From Alicyclobacillus sp. SO9 (lineage in GTDB: Bacteria > Bacillota > Bacilli > Alicyclobacillales > Alicyclobacillaceae), in contig NZ_CP066339.1 in NCBI RefSeq assembly GCF_016406125.1, forward strand, positions 2,666,001 through 2,730,000: a DNA stretch of 64,000 nt, written 5' to 3'. Positions within the stretch are counted from its first letter, which is position 1, and each line of letters begins with the position of its first letter. The translations under genes and the position numbers were made by a program. Positions 35,897 through 44,856 of this stretch are shown piece after piece. Below the pieces are notes generated by a model. It had not been told where the DNA came from. It did not search any database and saw only the letters and a program-made list of their open reading frames with translations.

Positions 35897-37095
35897 TATG
35901 CAGTCTCTCCTCTTTGAGCTTTGCGGTTTGCCATTCTGGCTTCTCTCAGAATAGACTCTGCAATGGTCATGTTTTGCATCTCCACAGTTCCTTCCTCCAG
36001 CCACAGCGAACGGGCATCCCGGTAAAGACGTTCAACAGGACTGCCAACAGCGTAGCCAATGCCTCCGAACAGCGACAGTGCGCTGTCCGTCACAGAGCCG
36101 ACCATCTTAATGGCATTCGCCTTGGCCATGGCTGCATGTACGGATATGTCTTCGTTTGCATCAAATCGTTTTGCCGCATCAAGGCACAGAAGTCGCGCAC
36201 CTTGAATCGCAGTGGCCATTTCCGCCAGCCTCATTTGAACAGCCTGCCTGCTGGCTAGAGCCTTACCGAATGTCTTACGGGTAAGAACATGCGAAATTGT
36301 AACATCAAGGGACTCCTGGGCGAGTCCAACCGCACTCTGTGCAATGCTGGCCCGGCTTTGGTCGAGAAACCCGCGAAGAGCGATATTAAATCCTTGACCT
36401 ACTTCACCGAGTACCTCTTCTTTGTCAACCACACAGTTGTCAAACGTGATGACCGAGTGCGTACAGCCCTTGTCTCCCATCATTTCCGGCATCGGTGTAA
36501 GGTTCATACCGCTGCGCCCCTTTGGGATCAAAAATGCGGTAAGGCCGTCTCGCCCTAAATCCGGGTTGGTTTTCGCAATCACAACGTGAATATCTGCTCT
36601 GTCGGCAAACGTAATCAGGTGCTTGCGCCCGTTTAGGATGAACTGTCCATTTTCTTCCACAGCTGTTGTCCGAAGGTCAATTCCTGTACCGTTATCAGGT
36701 TCGGTCAAAGCGAATGCAACCAAAACCTCTCCTGCAGCGATACGCGGCAGCCATTCTTTCTGCTGTTCCTCTCTGCCGCGGCCAATTGGTCTCCAGATGC
36801 TGTTATATGCGTGAAACATCATGCGAATGGTGCCGTGGCAGTGAGCGAGTTCCTCCAAGATGGGGAAATACAACGCCAGCGGCAGGCCTTCACCGCCCGC
36901 CCACTGAGGTTGGGTTAACTTAAAGAAGCCTAATTCTCGCATCCTTTCCCATAACGCTTCCGGAATGGCCTCATCGCGTTCGACTTGTTCGCCCCAGTCC
37001 TTTGCTTCCTCTTGTCTAAACTGGACAACGCGCTTGCGGATAGCTTCTGCTCTCTGTTGCAAATCTGCCTGCGATGCGGTTTGATTCATGCCCAA
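35896..37095 (-). CDS. Acyl-CoA dehydrogenase
   Basis: 399-residue FAD enzyme. ALTEPDNGTG and ITFADRADIHVV correspond to the flavin-binding core, and RDARSLWLEEGTVEMQ near the C-terminus carries the Glu in the position of the catalytic base (LEEGT) seen in many family members. It begins 7 bp after the acyl-AMP ligase stop and overlaps the alcohol dehydrogenase, so it is cotranscribed. Its substrate is inferred to be an ACP- or CoA-bound cyclic acid rather than a straight fatty acid, from operon content only. Confidence 0.9.
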   Translation of the reverse strand: MGMNQTASQADLQQRAEAIRKRVVQFRQEEAKDWGEQVERDEAIPEALWERMRELGFFKLTQPQWAGGEGLPLALYFPILEELAHCHGTIRMMFHAYNSIWRPIGRGREEQQKEWLPRIAAGEVLVAFALTEPDNGTGIDLRTTAVEENGQFILNGRKHLITFADRADIHVVIAKTNPDLGRDGLTAFLIPKGRSGMNLTPMPEMMGDKGCTHSVITFDNCVVDKEEVLGEVGQGFNIALRGFLDQSRASIAQSAVGLAQESLDVTISHVLTRKTFGKALASRQAVQMRLAEMATAIQGARLLCLDAAKRFDANEDISVHAAMAKANAIKMVGSVTDSALSLFGGIGYAVGSPVERLYRDARSLWLEEGTVEMQNMTIAESILREARMANRKAQRGETA

Positions 37096-37102
37096 CTGTA
37101 GA

Positions 37103-38749
37103 TCATCCTTTCACTACAAATTCCTGAAGACGTGAACGCAGTTCTTTCTTCTTTATCTTCCCTGAGTGTGTAAGAGGCAGGCTGCTGACCACCTCGAGCC
37201 TGTCAGGAAACTGAAATTTCGCGAGCCCTTGTTCACCTAGAAAGTCACGGAGCTCCGACAGTGCTGGAGTGGTTTCACCTTCTTTTACAACGATGCAAGC
37301 GACTGTTCTCTGTCCTAAAGTATCGTCAGCCTGTCCCACAACCGCTACATTTGCGATGGCAGGATGGGCAGCACACGCATCTTCAACGGCCTTAGGATCT
37401 ATCTTTGTTCCGCCGCGGTTAATGATGTCATCTGCGCGGCCCATAAAAATGTATCGGCCGTTCTCATCCTGGCGCAGCAAATCTCCAGAGTGAAACCACC
37501 CATCTTTATCCCACTGGCGTTTTGCAGCCTCCGCATTCTTGTAGTAACCAGCACTAAAGTTGGGGCCGCGGCAAAGCATTTCTCCAGGGGTCCCGGCGGA
37601 CACTTGATTTCCCTCTTCGTCTACAAGGAGGACTTCTGTTCCGGGGATGGCGAAGCCAACGGTACTGCTGACTGCTTCAATGGGATCGTCCGGATGCGTG
37701 GCGGTAGCAAGAAAGCCTTCGGTCCAGCCAAACATGGCCGCAACGGTCATACCGCTGTCCTCCTGGAGTTGCCGCAAGACTGCACTTGGGACCGGTGCTC
37801 CGGCATAGATGAACAGTCGCACGGAGTCCGTTTTGGTCTCTTTGAGATGTTCCGCATGGGCAACGTGAATGACGTGAGGGGGTGCACCAATAATGTAAGT
37901 GGGCTGTTCCTTTTCAATCCAACGCAACACGCGTTTGGCGGAGAACCTGTCCATCAGGTGAATTCGACCGGCTGTAGCAATTGGCATCATGACACCCGCC
38001 AGCATCCCAGTCTGATGGCAGATGGGGGCCACATCAAAAGTTGCTTGTTCAGGTTGAAACTCAAACACTCTGGCGTAAGCTCTCGAAGCCCAGAGGTAAT
38101 TGGCGTGTAACTGCACAACTCCTTTTGGCGATCCCGTTGTACCGGAGGTAAACACCATCACAAACGGACTTAGCGGCTCTGGGTGATTCTCTTTCAACTG
38201 CTTCTCGTCCAGACGCTTTGAAGACTGGTATAAATCATGCAGCCGCAGATGTCCCTGCGCACCGCCTTCGGTTTCTTCCCGGACAATGATGTTCGTCAAA
38301 TCAGGAAGCGTCGCTTGCAGTGTTTCGGCCGTTCCTATCAATGGGTCTCCCCGGTAACTCTCAGCCACAATCCAGGCCTTAGCCTCAGACTTGTCCAGGC
38401 AATAAGAAAGTCCCTGGCGCCCCATGTCTACTTGCAGCAGCACCGCCGCAGCGCCAAGGCGTGCAGCACCAAATACGGCAACGACGTAATCCAGTGAATT
38501 TGGAAGTTGTATGGCAACCTTATCTCCTTTACGGATGCCATGTTCATAGAGAGAAGCCGCCAATGCCTCGACTTCCTCCCAGAGTTCTCGATACGTCAGT
38601 TGTCGCTTCTCGTCCTTGTGAACCAGCGTTGGATAGTGTTCTGCATTCCATTGGAGAACATCCACAAAAGATTCCTCGGTCCACATTTCCTTCTCAAAAA
38701 ACTCGTTCGCTCGCTCTTTGGTCAGTACCATTCCGGGGAAGTCTATCAC
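37103..38749 (-). CDS. Acyl-AMP ligase (aryl/alicyclic acid CoA or ACP ligase type)
   Basis: 548-residue ANL-superfamily enzyme. The P-loop is MVFTSGTTGSPKGV (about 200), the A5 region FGWTEG, the hinge/A7-A8 SGDLLRQDENGRYIFMGRADD and the adenylating lysine near the end in HSGKIKKKEL. Overall it resembles EntE/DhbE and cyclohexanecarboxylate-CoA ligases. GTG start with GGAGG 7 bases upstream. A dedicated ACP is encoded 37 bp upstream, so the acid may be loaded on that carrier. Confidence 0.88.
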   Translation of the reverse strand: MIDFPGMVLTKERANEFFEKEMWTEESFVDVLQWNAEHYPTLVHKDEKRQLTYRELWEEVEALAASLYEHGIRKGDKVAIQLPNSLDYVVAVFGAARLGAAAVLLQVDMGRQGLSYCLDKSEAKAWIVAESYRGDPLIGTAETLQATLPDLTNIIVREETEGGAQGHLRLHDLYQSSKRLDEKQLKENHPEPLSPFVMVFTSGTTGSPKGVVQLHANYLWASRAYARVFEFQPEQATFDVAPICHQTGMLAGVMMPIATAGRIHLMDRFSAKRVLRWIEKEQPTYIIGAPPHVIHVAHAEHLKETKTDSVRLFIYAGAPVPSAVLRQLQEDSGMTVAAMFGWTEGFLATATHPDDPIEAVSSTVGFAIPGTEVLLVDEEGNQVSAGTPGEMLCRGPNFSAGYYKNAEAAKRQWDKDGWFHSGDLLRQDENGRYIFMGRADDIINRGGTKIDPKAVEDACAAHPAIANVAVVGQADDTLGQRTVACIVVKEGETTPALSELRDFLGEQGLAKFQFPDRLEVVSSLPLTHSGKIKKKELRSRLQEFVVKG

Positions 38750-38786
38750 ATGAGTCCCTCCTTACCGCTAGTCTTTGTCTGAAACT

Positions 38787-39044
38787 TCAGCCATTGAGTC
38801 GCCCGTTGAGGTATGACACAACGTTGGCAACGGTAGACAGCTTTCCAAAATCAGATTCTGGAATCTCCAACTCAAATTCGTCTTCAAACGCGATGGCCAA
38901 CTCCGTCAAATCTAACGAATCTGCTCCAAGGTCATCGACAAACTGGCTGCCAGGATTTACTTCTTCGGGTTCTACCCCCAATTGGCTGCACACTACTTTT
39001 CGGACTCGTTCTTCAATCTGTTCCAGCGTTAACGAATTTGCCAA
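38787..39044 (-). CDS. Acyl carrier protein
   Basis: 85-residue ACP with the phosphopantetheine Ser43 in GADSLDLTELAIAFEDEF, followed by the acidic helix typical of fatty-acid-type carriers (ELEIPESDF). A TTG start at 39044 is chosen because AGGAG lies 8 bases upstream. It sits between a FabL-like reductase and an acyl-AMP ligase, which points to a pathway-specific carrier; the primary acpP would be expected beside fab genes elsewhere. Confidence 0.92.
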   Translation of the reverse strand: MANSLTLEQIEERVRKVVCSQLGVEPEEVNPGSQFVDDLGADSLDLTELAIAFEDEFELEIPESDFGKLSTVANVVSYLNGRLNG

Positions 39045-39101
39045 AATTATCTCTCCTGTCACCATGTTTTTTCCAAAATGCAATTTCCCAACTAGATGCG
39101 A

Positions 39102-39875
39102 TTATGGCACCAATAATGTTATCCCGCCGTCAATCTTCACTGTTTGTCCGCGAATCATTTCGGCCTCTTTCGAGCATAGAAATAAGGCCAAGTTGGCGAC
39201 ATCATCCGCGTCGACCATCCGGCCATAGGGTATCTTCTGTTCAATTTGTCCCCACGTGCGTTCAATACCCGGAAAGTGCTCGAGTGCCCCTGTAACCACT
39301 GCTCCCGCAGAAATTGCGTTAGCGTTGATCTTTCGGTCGGCCAGTTCTACAGCGAAGTAGCGAACGAGCGATTCAATCGCTGCTTTCGTAGCTCCGACGG
39401 CCGTGTAGTTCGGGAACACATGGTCAGAGCCGAACGAGGAAATGGCCAGGACAGACCCACCCTCGGGCGGCATCAATTTCGAGGCCTCTTGAACGCCTAC
39501 TAAAAAGGAACGCGCGTTTGTGTTAATTGTCCAGTCCCAACCCTTTACGTCTATGTCCAGAGCGGGTCTGTTGCGGCCGGATGCAGCGTTATGTACAAAC
39601 ACGTCAAGACGGCCAAAGTGCTCGTTGATAGTGTCAAACATGCGGTGGATTTTTTCAGGTTGTGCCATATTTGCTCGTACAACCAAGGCCTTTCGTCCAA
39701 GTTGCTCAACTTCATTTGCAACATCTCGGGCAGCATCACCGTTGCGAAAATAGTTGATGACAACATCGGCCCCTTCGTTGGCAAACCTGAGTGCCAGTTT
39801 CCTGCCTATTCCTCTGGAACTACCAGTTATGCCAACTACCTTACCAATGTACCGTTGCTGTGACGTTGCTTCCAT
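39102..39875 (-). CDS. fabL: FabL-like enoyl-ACP (or enoyl-CoA) reductase, SDR family
   Basis: 257-residue SDR. The cofactor motif is GSSRGIGRKLAL, the active site NYTAVGATKAAIESLVRYFAVEL contains Tyr and Lys at the Y-x6-K spacing peculiar to enoyl-ACP reductases, and the end SKEAEMIRGQTVKIDGG closely follows B. subtilis FabL. ATG 39875 is chosen over the upstream TTG. The Streptomyces enzyme ChcA, an SDR that reduces 1-cyclohexenylcarbonyl-CoA, performs an analogous step; first gene of the operon. Confidence 0.88.
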   Translation of the reverse strand: MEATSQQRYIGKVVGITGSSRGIGRKLALRFANEGADVVINYFRNGDAARDVANEVEQLGRKALVVRANMAQPEKIHRMFDTINEHFGRLDVFVHNAASGRNRPALDIDVKGWDWTINTNARSFLVGVQEASKLMPPEGGSVLAISSFGSDHVFPNYTAVGATKAAIESLVRYFAVELADRKINANAISAGAVVTGALEHFPGIERTWGQIEQKIPYGRMVDADDVANLALFLCSKEAEMIRGQTVKIDGGITLLVP

Positions 39876-40091
39876 AAAAGCATTCCTCTCCTCCAATGGC
39901 CTCAGTTTGATTTCACTGTCCGATAGAATACCAACACCCTTTCTGAAAATACTTTCGGGAATAGAAATATAACCTGTTAGATATCTTAATACACATCAAC
40001 TTCAGGATTCAAATTTGTCTACTGCGAATACTCAGTGAAATACAATTTTCGAAACAGCAATGATGACAAGGGATTCCTAAATCTTCACGCA

Positions 40092-41783
40092 TCAATCTTG
40101 TTCAGGAAGACTTTTTACAGAGTCTTCATACTCTTGACGTAAATTCCTCTTTAAGATTTTTCCACTGGGGTTTCTCGGCAGCGCATCTGCAATAACAATC
40201 TGCTTTGGCAGTTTAAATTTCGCCAGCTTTTCCCTGAGAAATTGGAGTAAGTCCTGTTCGTTAAACTGAATACCCGTTTTCGGAACAATGATGGCTGTAA
40301 CTGCTTCAATCCAGTAGTCGTCAGGGAGACCAATGACTGCTACTTCAGAGACACCTGGAAACTCGTAAATTGCTTCTTCCACTTCCCGACTCGCCACATT
40401 TACGCCGCCGGTCTTAATCATGTCCTTCTTTCGATCCACGATGGTGAGATACCCTTCCTCATCCATGACGCCAAGGTCACCGCTGTGAAACCAACCACCG
40501 CGGTACGCTTCACTGGTTTTTTGCGCGTCGTCCAGATAACCGAGCATGGCATGGGCCGTTCGGTGAACAATTTCCCCCACTTCTCCGGCAGGCACCGGGT
40601 TGCCCTCGGCGTCCACAATGATGGTCTCTACGTTCAACGCAGGTCGTCCAGCCGATCCCAACTTTCGAAGTTGGTCTTCGGGTTTGAGAACGGTGGCCAA
40701 TGGAGCAACCTCTGTCTGTCCATAGAAGTTCCAAAAACGAGCCTGAGGAAGCTTCGATGACAACTCCTTTAGAACTTCAACCGGCATGATGGCTGCACCG
40801 TAGTAACACTTTTGCAGCGAGGACAAATCTCGTTTCTCGAAGTCTGGGTGCCGCAGCAATGCAATCCAGACAGTGGGCGGGCAAAACAGAAGCGTCGCAC
40901 GTTCCTTTTCAATTGTCCGAAGAATTATATCGGGTGCGGCGGCGTCCAGAATAATGCCTGTCCCCCCGAGATAAATGCTTGGCCCGAGAAAGCAGTTTAA
41001 CTGGGCACTGTGATAGAGAGGCAGTGCATGAATCGCGATGTCGTGGTGTTCCATACTGCCGTCAACAATGCAGCTTACAAACTGGGAAATCAGGTTATCG
41101 TGAGTAAGCATGACACCCTTTGGCAAGGACTCTGTCCCGCTCGTATACAGAATCTGTGCCAGGGTTCTCCCGTCTAGGTCAATGGTGTGCTGTCCGGTGT
41201 CGGCGTCAGCAACACTTGAGGGTTCATAGACCTCCAGCGCATGCCACGAGCGGGGATCGTGTGAACGAATGCTATCGTCTTCTGCGGCGGTTTCTAAAAC
41301 ATACCGTGCTGTGACGTCTACAGCTAAGGAAGATGTGCTTTCTTGCACCGTGGCGATTGCTTTATTCATCGTATCAACGAGGTTTGAAGCAGCTAGCACG
41401 ACGTCCGCCTTAGTATGTCCAAGAATGTAAGCAATTTCCGAAGGAGTCAGCATGTAATTGACGGGGACCCAGATAGCGCCAATTTTCATGGCTGCGTAGT
41501 AAGCTAGAACAAAGTTGAGGCTGTTTTTAGACAAGACAACCAATTTCGATGAGCTTGAAATCCCGTCTCGTAAAAACTGAGCAGAAATTGTGTTGACTCG
41601 TCTTTGAAACTCACTGTAGTCGATTCGCTCTTCACCGTACACCAGTGCCAACTTGTCCCCGTAACGAGCACTGCTTCTCTCCAGTAAGTCAGCCATCGTG
41701 TTGCGCCTTGCAGCGCCAACCTCCGAACTCATCTGAGCATTCTGGAGAATCTTGGTTGCGTGCTCTGCTCCATCTTTTACCAC
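40092..41783 (-). CDS. Acyl-CoA synthetase, AMP-forming
   Basis: 563-residue ANL enzyme. ATP motif ILYTSGTESLPKGVM (about 210), WNFYGQTEVAPL, the hinge SGDLGVMDEEGYLTIVDRKKDMIKTGG (quoted in part: DRKKDMIKTGG) and the lysine NPSGKILKRNL are all intact. It resembles medium/long-chain fatty acyl-CoA ligases. GTG start with GGAGG 7 bases upstream and its own promoter (41827-41855). It precedes the FabL-like operon by about 216 bp and could activate a precursor or the finished acid for that pathway, or be unrelated. Confidence 0.88.
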   Translation of the reverse strand: MVKDGAEHATKILQNAQMSSEVGAARRNTMADLLERSSARYGDKLALVYGEERIDYSEFQRRVNTISAQFLRDGISSSSKLVVLSKNSLNFVLAYYAAMKIGAIWVPVNYMLTPSEIAYILGHTKADVVLAASNLVDTMNKAIATVQESTSSLAVDVTARYVLETAAEDDSIRSHDPRSWHALEVYEPSSVADADTGQHTIDLDGRTLAQILYTSGTESLPKGVMLTHDNLISQFVSCIVDGSMEHHDIAIHALPLYHSAQLNCFLGPSIYLGGTGIILDAAAPDIILRTIEKERATLLFCPPTVWIALLRHPDFEKRDLSSLQKCYYGAAIMPVEVLKELSSKLPQARFWNFYGQTEVAPLATVLKPEDQLRKLGSAGRPALNVETIIVDAEGNPVPAGEVGEIVHRTAHAMLGYLDDAQKTSEAYRGGWFHSGDLGVMDEEGYLTIVDRKKDMIKTGGVNVASREVEEAIYEFPGVSEVAVIGLPDDYWIEAVTAIIVPKTGIQFNEQDLLQFLREKLAKFKLPKQIVIADALPRNPSGKILKRNLRQEYEDSVKSLPEQD

Positions 41784-41826
41784 GTAATTTCCTCCCTGTT
41801 TACATTATTTTATTTTATCTTCTGAT

Positions 41827-41855
41827 ATTATAGAATTACGCGTGAATCTGCACAA
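41827..41855 (-). promoter_or_regulatory. Promoter of the acyl-CoA synthetase gene
   Basis: TTGTGC (41850-41855) and TATAAT (41827-41832) with a 17-bp spacer on the minus strand, about 45 bp before the GTG start. Confidence 0.65.
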
Positions 41856-41912
41856 TTTGCAAATAGAGCCTTCAGTACTCGCCTTTAACTCGTTATTTCG
41901 AGGAGAATTTCT

Positions 41913-42560
41913 ATGAATTTTGCGGCCATTATTCTGGCAGCAGGTTTGTCCGTGCGAATGGGTGTTCCGAAACAGTTTCTTAGCATCGCCGGGAAGCCCA
42001 TGATTCTGTACAGTATTGATGCGGTTCTCGAATCTGGTTTGTCTCCTGTCGTCGTAGTAAGTGGCAAATATACAGAGGAGACCCGCCGCTGTCTTGCACA
42101 GAGACCTGTGCAATTAGTGAAAAATCCGGATTATCAGACAGGAATGGCCTCGTCTCTCACCACAGGTGTCGGTTGGCTGTTGACGGCCCCTGATTTACCC
42201 ATGCTTGACGGCGTCGTAGTGCTATTGGCGGACCAGCCCTTTTTGTCTTCTGACGTCATTCCTCAACTCACAGCGCGTTACCAGCAGAAAGCGATTGACG
42301 GCACGCGCATTGTACGTCCTGCATTCAATGGGATTGAAGGAAATCCGGTTCTATTTGGACGCGAATTCCTTCCTCATTTGCTGCATGTCAGTGGTGACAA
42401 GGGAGCTAGAGAACTGATAGCGCAGCATCGGACTCAAGTGGATACCGTCCATGTTACCGAGTCTTATCAAGGGATGGATATTGACACGCATTCCGATTTG
42501 CAGGCTGCACGCCAGATTGCTCTGCAGTTGCAACTTGGCCGGAACGACGAACCCGAATAA
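41913..42560 (+). CDS. mocA: Molybdenum cofactor cytidylyltransferase (MocA-like)
   Basis: 215-residue NTP transferase with the signature AAIILAAGLSVRMGVPKQ (residues 4-21, key LAAGxSxRMG) and LLADQPFL metal-binding motif. It makes molybdopterin cytosine dinucleotide, the cofactor form of CO dehydrogenase and related hydroxylases. GAGGAG lies 7 bases before the ATG. It is the only plus-strand gene of the cox block and overlaps the convergent xdhC-like gene by 107 bp at their 3' ends. Confidence 0.88.
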   Translation: MNFAAIILAAGLSVRMGVPKQFLSIAGKPMILYSIDAVLESGLSPVVVVSGKYTEETRRCLAQRPVQLVKNPDYQTGMASSLTTGVGWLLTAPDLPMLDGVVVLLADQPFLSSDVIPQLTARYQQKAIDGTRIVRPAFNGIEGNPVLFGREFLPHLLHVSGDKGARELIAQHRTQVDTVHVTESYQGMDIDTHSDLQAARQIALQLQLGRNDEPE

Positions 42561-43614
42561 TTTCTGCCGCTACGGACACCGCTATCTCTTCGGGACCGTC
42601 CGCATAAATATCTAGTCCGATTGGAGAGTGCAGTACGGTCGTTTCACAATCCTTTGACAGCAGTCGCCTTGTTCTCTCACGGGGCCCGAGAATTCCCAGA
42701 TAACAAAGAGATATTCCTGTCAGGTAGTTCAACCACAGTTTATCGTCCTGAAAGCTGTGCGTCATGATAATGACATAACTGCCATCCGGAATCACCACAC
42801 GCCTGTCAGCTTGGGTTGGTCTAGAATCAATCAAATGCTGTGCCCGCGGGAACAGTTCGCGATTGAGTCGTGCAGGACGGTGGTCAACGACCGTAATAGC
42901 AAAGCCGATTTGTCCAAGAATATCAACCATTGGTTCGGCGTCTGGTCCGCCGCCGAGGATAAACAGCTTTTCTTTTGGGTGAATCTTGTCAAAAAAATAG
43001 AACCGGGACGCTCCTCGCTCGTCACTGGAGACAGGGGTATGCGTCTCCTTTATCTCAGTCTCAGTTGAGACGGCGTTGTATGACCGTCTCACATCTGAAG
43101 CAAACTGCTGTAGGTGGTTGATAATTTCATTTCGGTTGTTAGTCCCCCAAGGGCCTTGTGTCTCATCTGCATTTGCAATCAGATAATTACCGCTGTCTCC
43201 GGCTCTGGAAAGGTCTCTGCAGATGACTACCTCTTTTCCCTCTGAAATGTGCTGAAGAACCTCAGTCCAGAATCTTGCAGCAAGGTTCATTCGCAGAAAG
43301 TCAATCGCTTCCAGCAAGACATGGATCACACCATTGCAGCCCGTTCCGCGCCCCCACGTAAAGTCGTCTTCTGACGACATATCGTAGGTCAGAAGTTCCG
43401 AAGTTCCTTTGCTTAGGACTTCTGCGGCACGATGACTTAAATCTGATTCGAGGCAGCCGGCGCTGAGGGTGCCGTGACTTCTCCCGTCTGCCGAGAACAA
43501 CATCTTTGCACCCTCTCTGCGATAAGCGGAACCTTCCACAGACACAATGGTTGCTGCGGCAATCTTATTTTTACCTGATCGCGCTTGTTGCAACACTTCG
43601 ATGAAGCCGGTCAT
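42454..43614 (-). CDS. XdhC/CoxI-family molybdenum enzyme maturation protein
   Basis: 386-residue two-domain protein: an N-terminal XdhC/CoxI domain with GTLSAGCLESDLSHRAAEVL (conserved Cys) and a C-terminal Rossmann domain starting FILGGGPDAEPMVDIL. XdhC proteins bind the molybdenum cofactor and help sulfurate and insert it. ATG 43614 is chosen (AGGAG 10 bases upstream). Last gene of the cox operon; its C-terminal 35 codons overlap mocA in opposite orientation. Confidence 0.88.
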   Translation of the reverse strand: MTGFIEVLQQARSGKNKIAAATIVSVEGSAYRREGAKMLFSADGRSHGTLSAGCLESDLSHRAAEVLSKGTSELLTYDMSSEDDFTWGRGTGCNGVIHVLLEAIDFLRMNLAARFWTEVLQHISEGKEVVICRDLSRAGDSGNYLIANADETQGPWGTNNRNEIINHLQQFASDVRRSYNAVSTETEIKETHTPVSSDERGASRFYFFDKIHPKEKLFILGGGPDAEPMVDILGQIGFAITVVDHRPARLNRELFPRAQHLIDSRPTQADRRVVIPDGSYVIIMTHSFQDDKLWLNYLTGISLCYLGILGPRERTRRLLSKDCETTVLHSPIGLDIYADGPEEIAVSVAAEIIRVRRSGQVATAEQSGVQPANRNACQYPSLDKTR

Positions 43615-43650
43615 GCTTCTCAAACTCCTCTCATCCTAAAATCTTGAAGA

Positions 43651-44856
43651 CTATGTTTGCCGACGCACAGGCCGCACATTCGGGAGACGTCTGATTTTGT
43701 TCCAAGCCCTGGTCAGGCTGTTAAAATTGTGGGCGGCAAAGGCGTAGTCTGAATAGCGGTCGAGGACGGCTGCTCCTTTCGCTGTGGGAGTATACTCAGC
43801 ATCTCCAAGCGCGGGGTTCAGCCACACTAGGTGCTGACAGCGGCGGGAGAGTCGTATCAATTGCCGTTCCAGCGCCGCTGGATTGTCTGAGTCAAAACCA
43901 TCTGTTGCAATCACTAAGACCGCTCTGCGGCGTAAAAAAGTATTCGCATAGTGGTGATAAAATGTTGCCAAATTTTCAGCCAGTCTCGTACCGCCTGACC
44001 AGTGGTGCACCTGACTGGTAACGGCGTAAAACGCATCATTGACATCGTGTAGTTGAAGCCAACGCGTGACATGTGTCAATCTAGTACTAAACACAAAGAC
44101 TTCGAAGTTTCGCTGTTTGGCTGTAAGCGCGTGAGCGAATCTCAAAAGCACTCGGCTGTACTGATCCATGGAACCGCTGACGTCGCAAAGCAACACCACA
44201 GGCCTTGGTTTCAAAACCGGTCTGCGGCGTACAAGACGCATGACCTCCCCTGTAGACCTGTTCTTTTGCATCGTGCCCTGAAGGCTTAACCGCTTGCCCT
44301 TCTTCCCCTGTTTCATTCTGCGAGTCTTCCGCATTGCAGGACGTACAGCCGGTATAAATTTCATCAACTCTTCCAGTTCCATGTCAGTGAGTTGTGCAAA
44401 GTCTTTTTCCTTCAGAACTTCGTCCCGAGACGAACCAGCCTTTAACTGTACGGTAAACTGGTCGGACGCATCTGCATCTGCGTTCTTATCAGAGCCGGAC
44501 GTGTCCCTGCCCATCCAGATAACTTGTGGTGAACGGTGGAGAGCGGACTTCTGGCGCATGACACTGCTCATTAAGGTTTGCTGAGCAAGCCACGAGTCGT
44601 TTGGGGAGCGCAGCCACAGCCAGAATTGATGCCACGCCGCTGCAAAGAGCGGATACTGCCATGGGTCTTTAATGACCACTGATGCTACCGCATCTTTGCA
44701 CGTTGCTTCATAGTTCCAGCCCACGGCTTGAATTGCCTGAAAGATGAGTTGCTCATCAGCGCTGGTAATTCTCAGTCCGAGGCGCCGCAGGCCGCGCACC
44801 AACGACAGGACATTGTGCACTGTATTGGTTGTCACATCGTCTCCCAACGGGTTCAT
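43651..44856 (-). CDS. coxE: CoxE-like VWA-domain protein
   Basis: 401-residue protein with a C-terminal von Willebrand A domain whose MIDAS is LCDVSGSMDQYSR (about residue 225), plus a Lys/Arg-rich middle segment. CoxE pairs with the AAA ATPase CoxD in maturation of the CO dehydrogenase active site (copper insertion in the Oligotropha system). The start overlaps coxD by ATGA, showing translational coupling. Confidence 0.9.
   Translation of the reverse strand: MNPLGDDVTTNTVHNVLSLVRGLRRLGLRITSADEQLIFQAIQAVGWNYEATCKDAVASVVIKDPWQYPLFAAAWHQFWLWLRSPNDSWLAQQTLMSSVMRQKSALHRSPQVIWMGRDTSGSDKNADADASDQFTVQLKAGSSRDEVLKEKDFAQLTDMELEELMKFIPAVRPAMRKTRRMKQGKKGKRLSLQGTMQKNRSTGEVMRLVRRRPVLKPRPVVLLCDVSGSMDQYSRVLLRFAHALTAKQRNFEVFVFSTRLTHVTRWLQLHDVNDAFYAVTSQVHHWSGGTRLAENLATFYHHYANTFLRRRAVLVIATDGFDSDNPAALERQLIRLSRRCQHLVWLNPALGDAEYTPTAKGAAVLDRYSDYAFAAHNFNSLTRAWNKIRRLPNVRPVRRQT

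Noticed and set aside
37364-38110. 248-codon plus-strand open frame
   Set aside because: Antisense to the acyl-AMP ligase, which has intact ANL motifs; composition of the frame is not protein-like.
38461-39228. 255-codon plus-strand open frame
   Set aside because: It lies antisense across the ACP gene and parts of the ligase and FabL-like genes, shows no domain and has no ribosome-binding site; the minus-strand genes carry clear motifs.
39876-40091. Possible promoter TTGATG...TTATAT before the FabL-like gene
   Set aside because: Spacing of 21 bp is outside the usual range; no confident promoter could be named in this gap.
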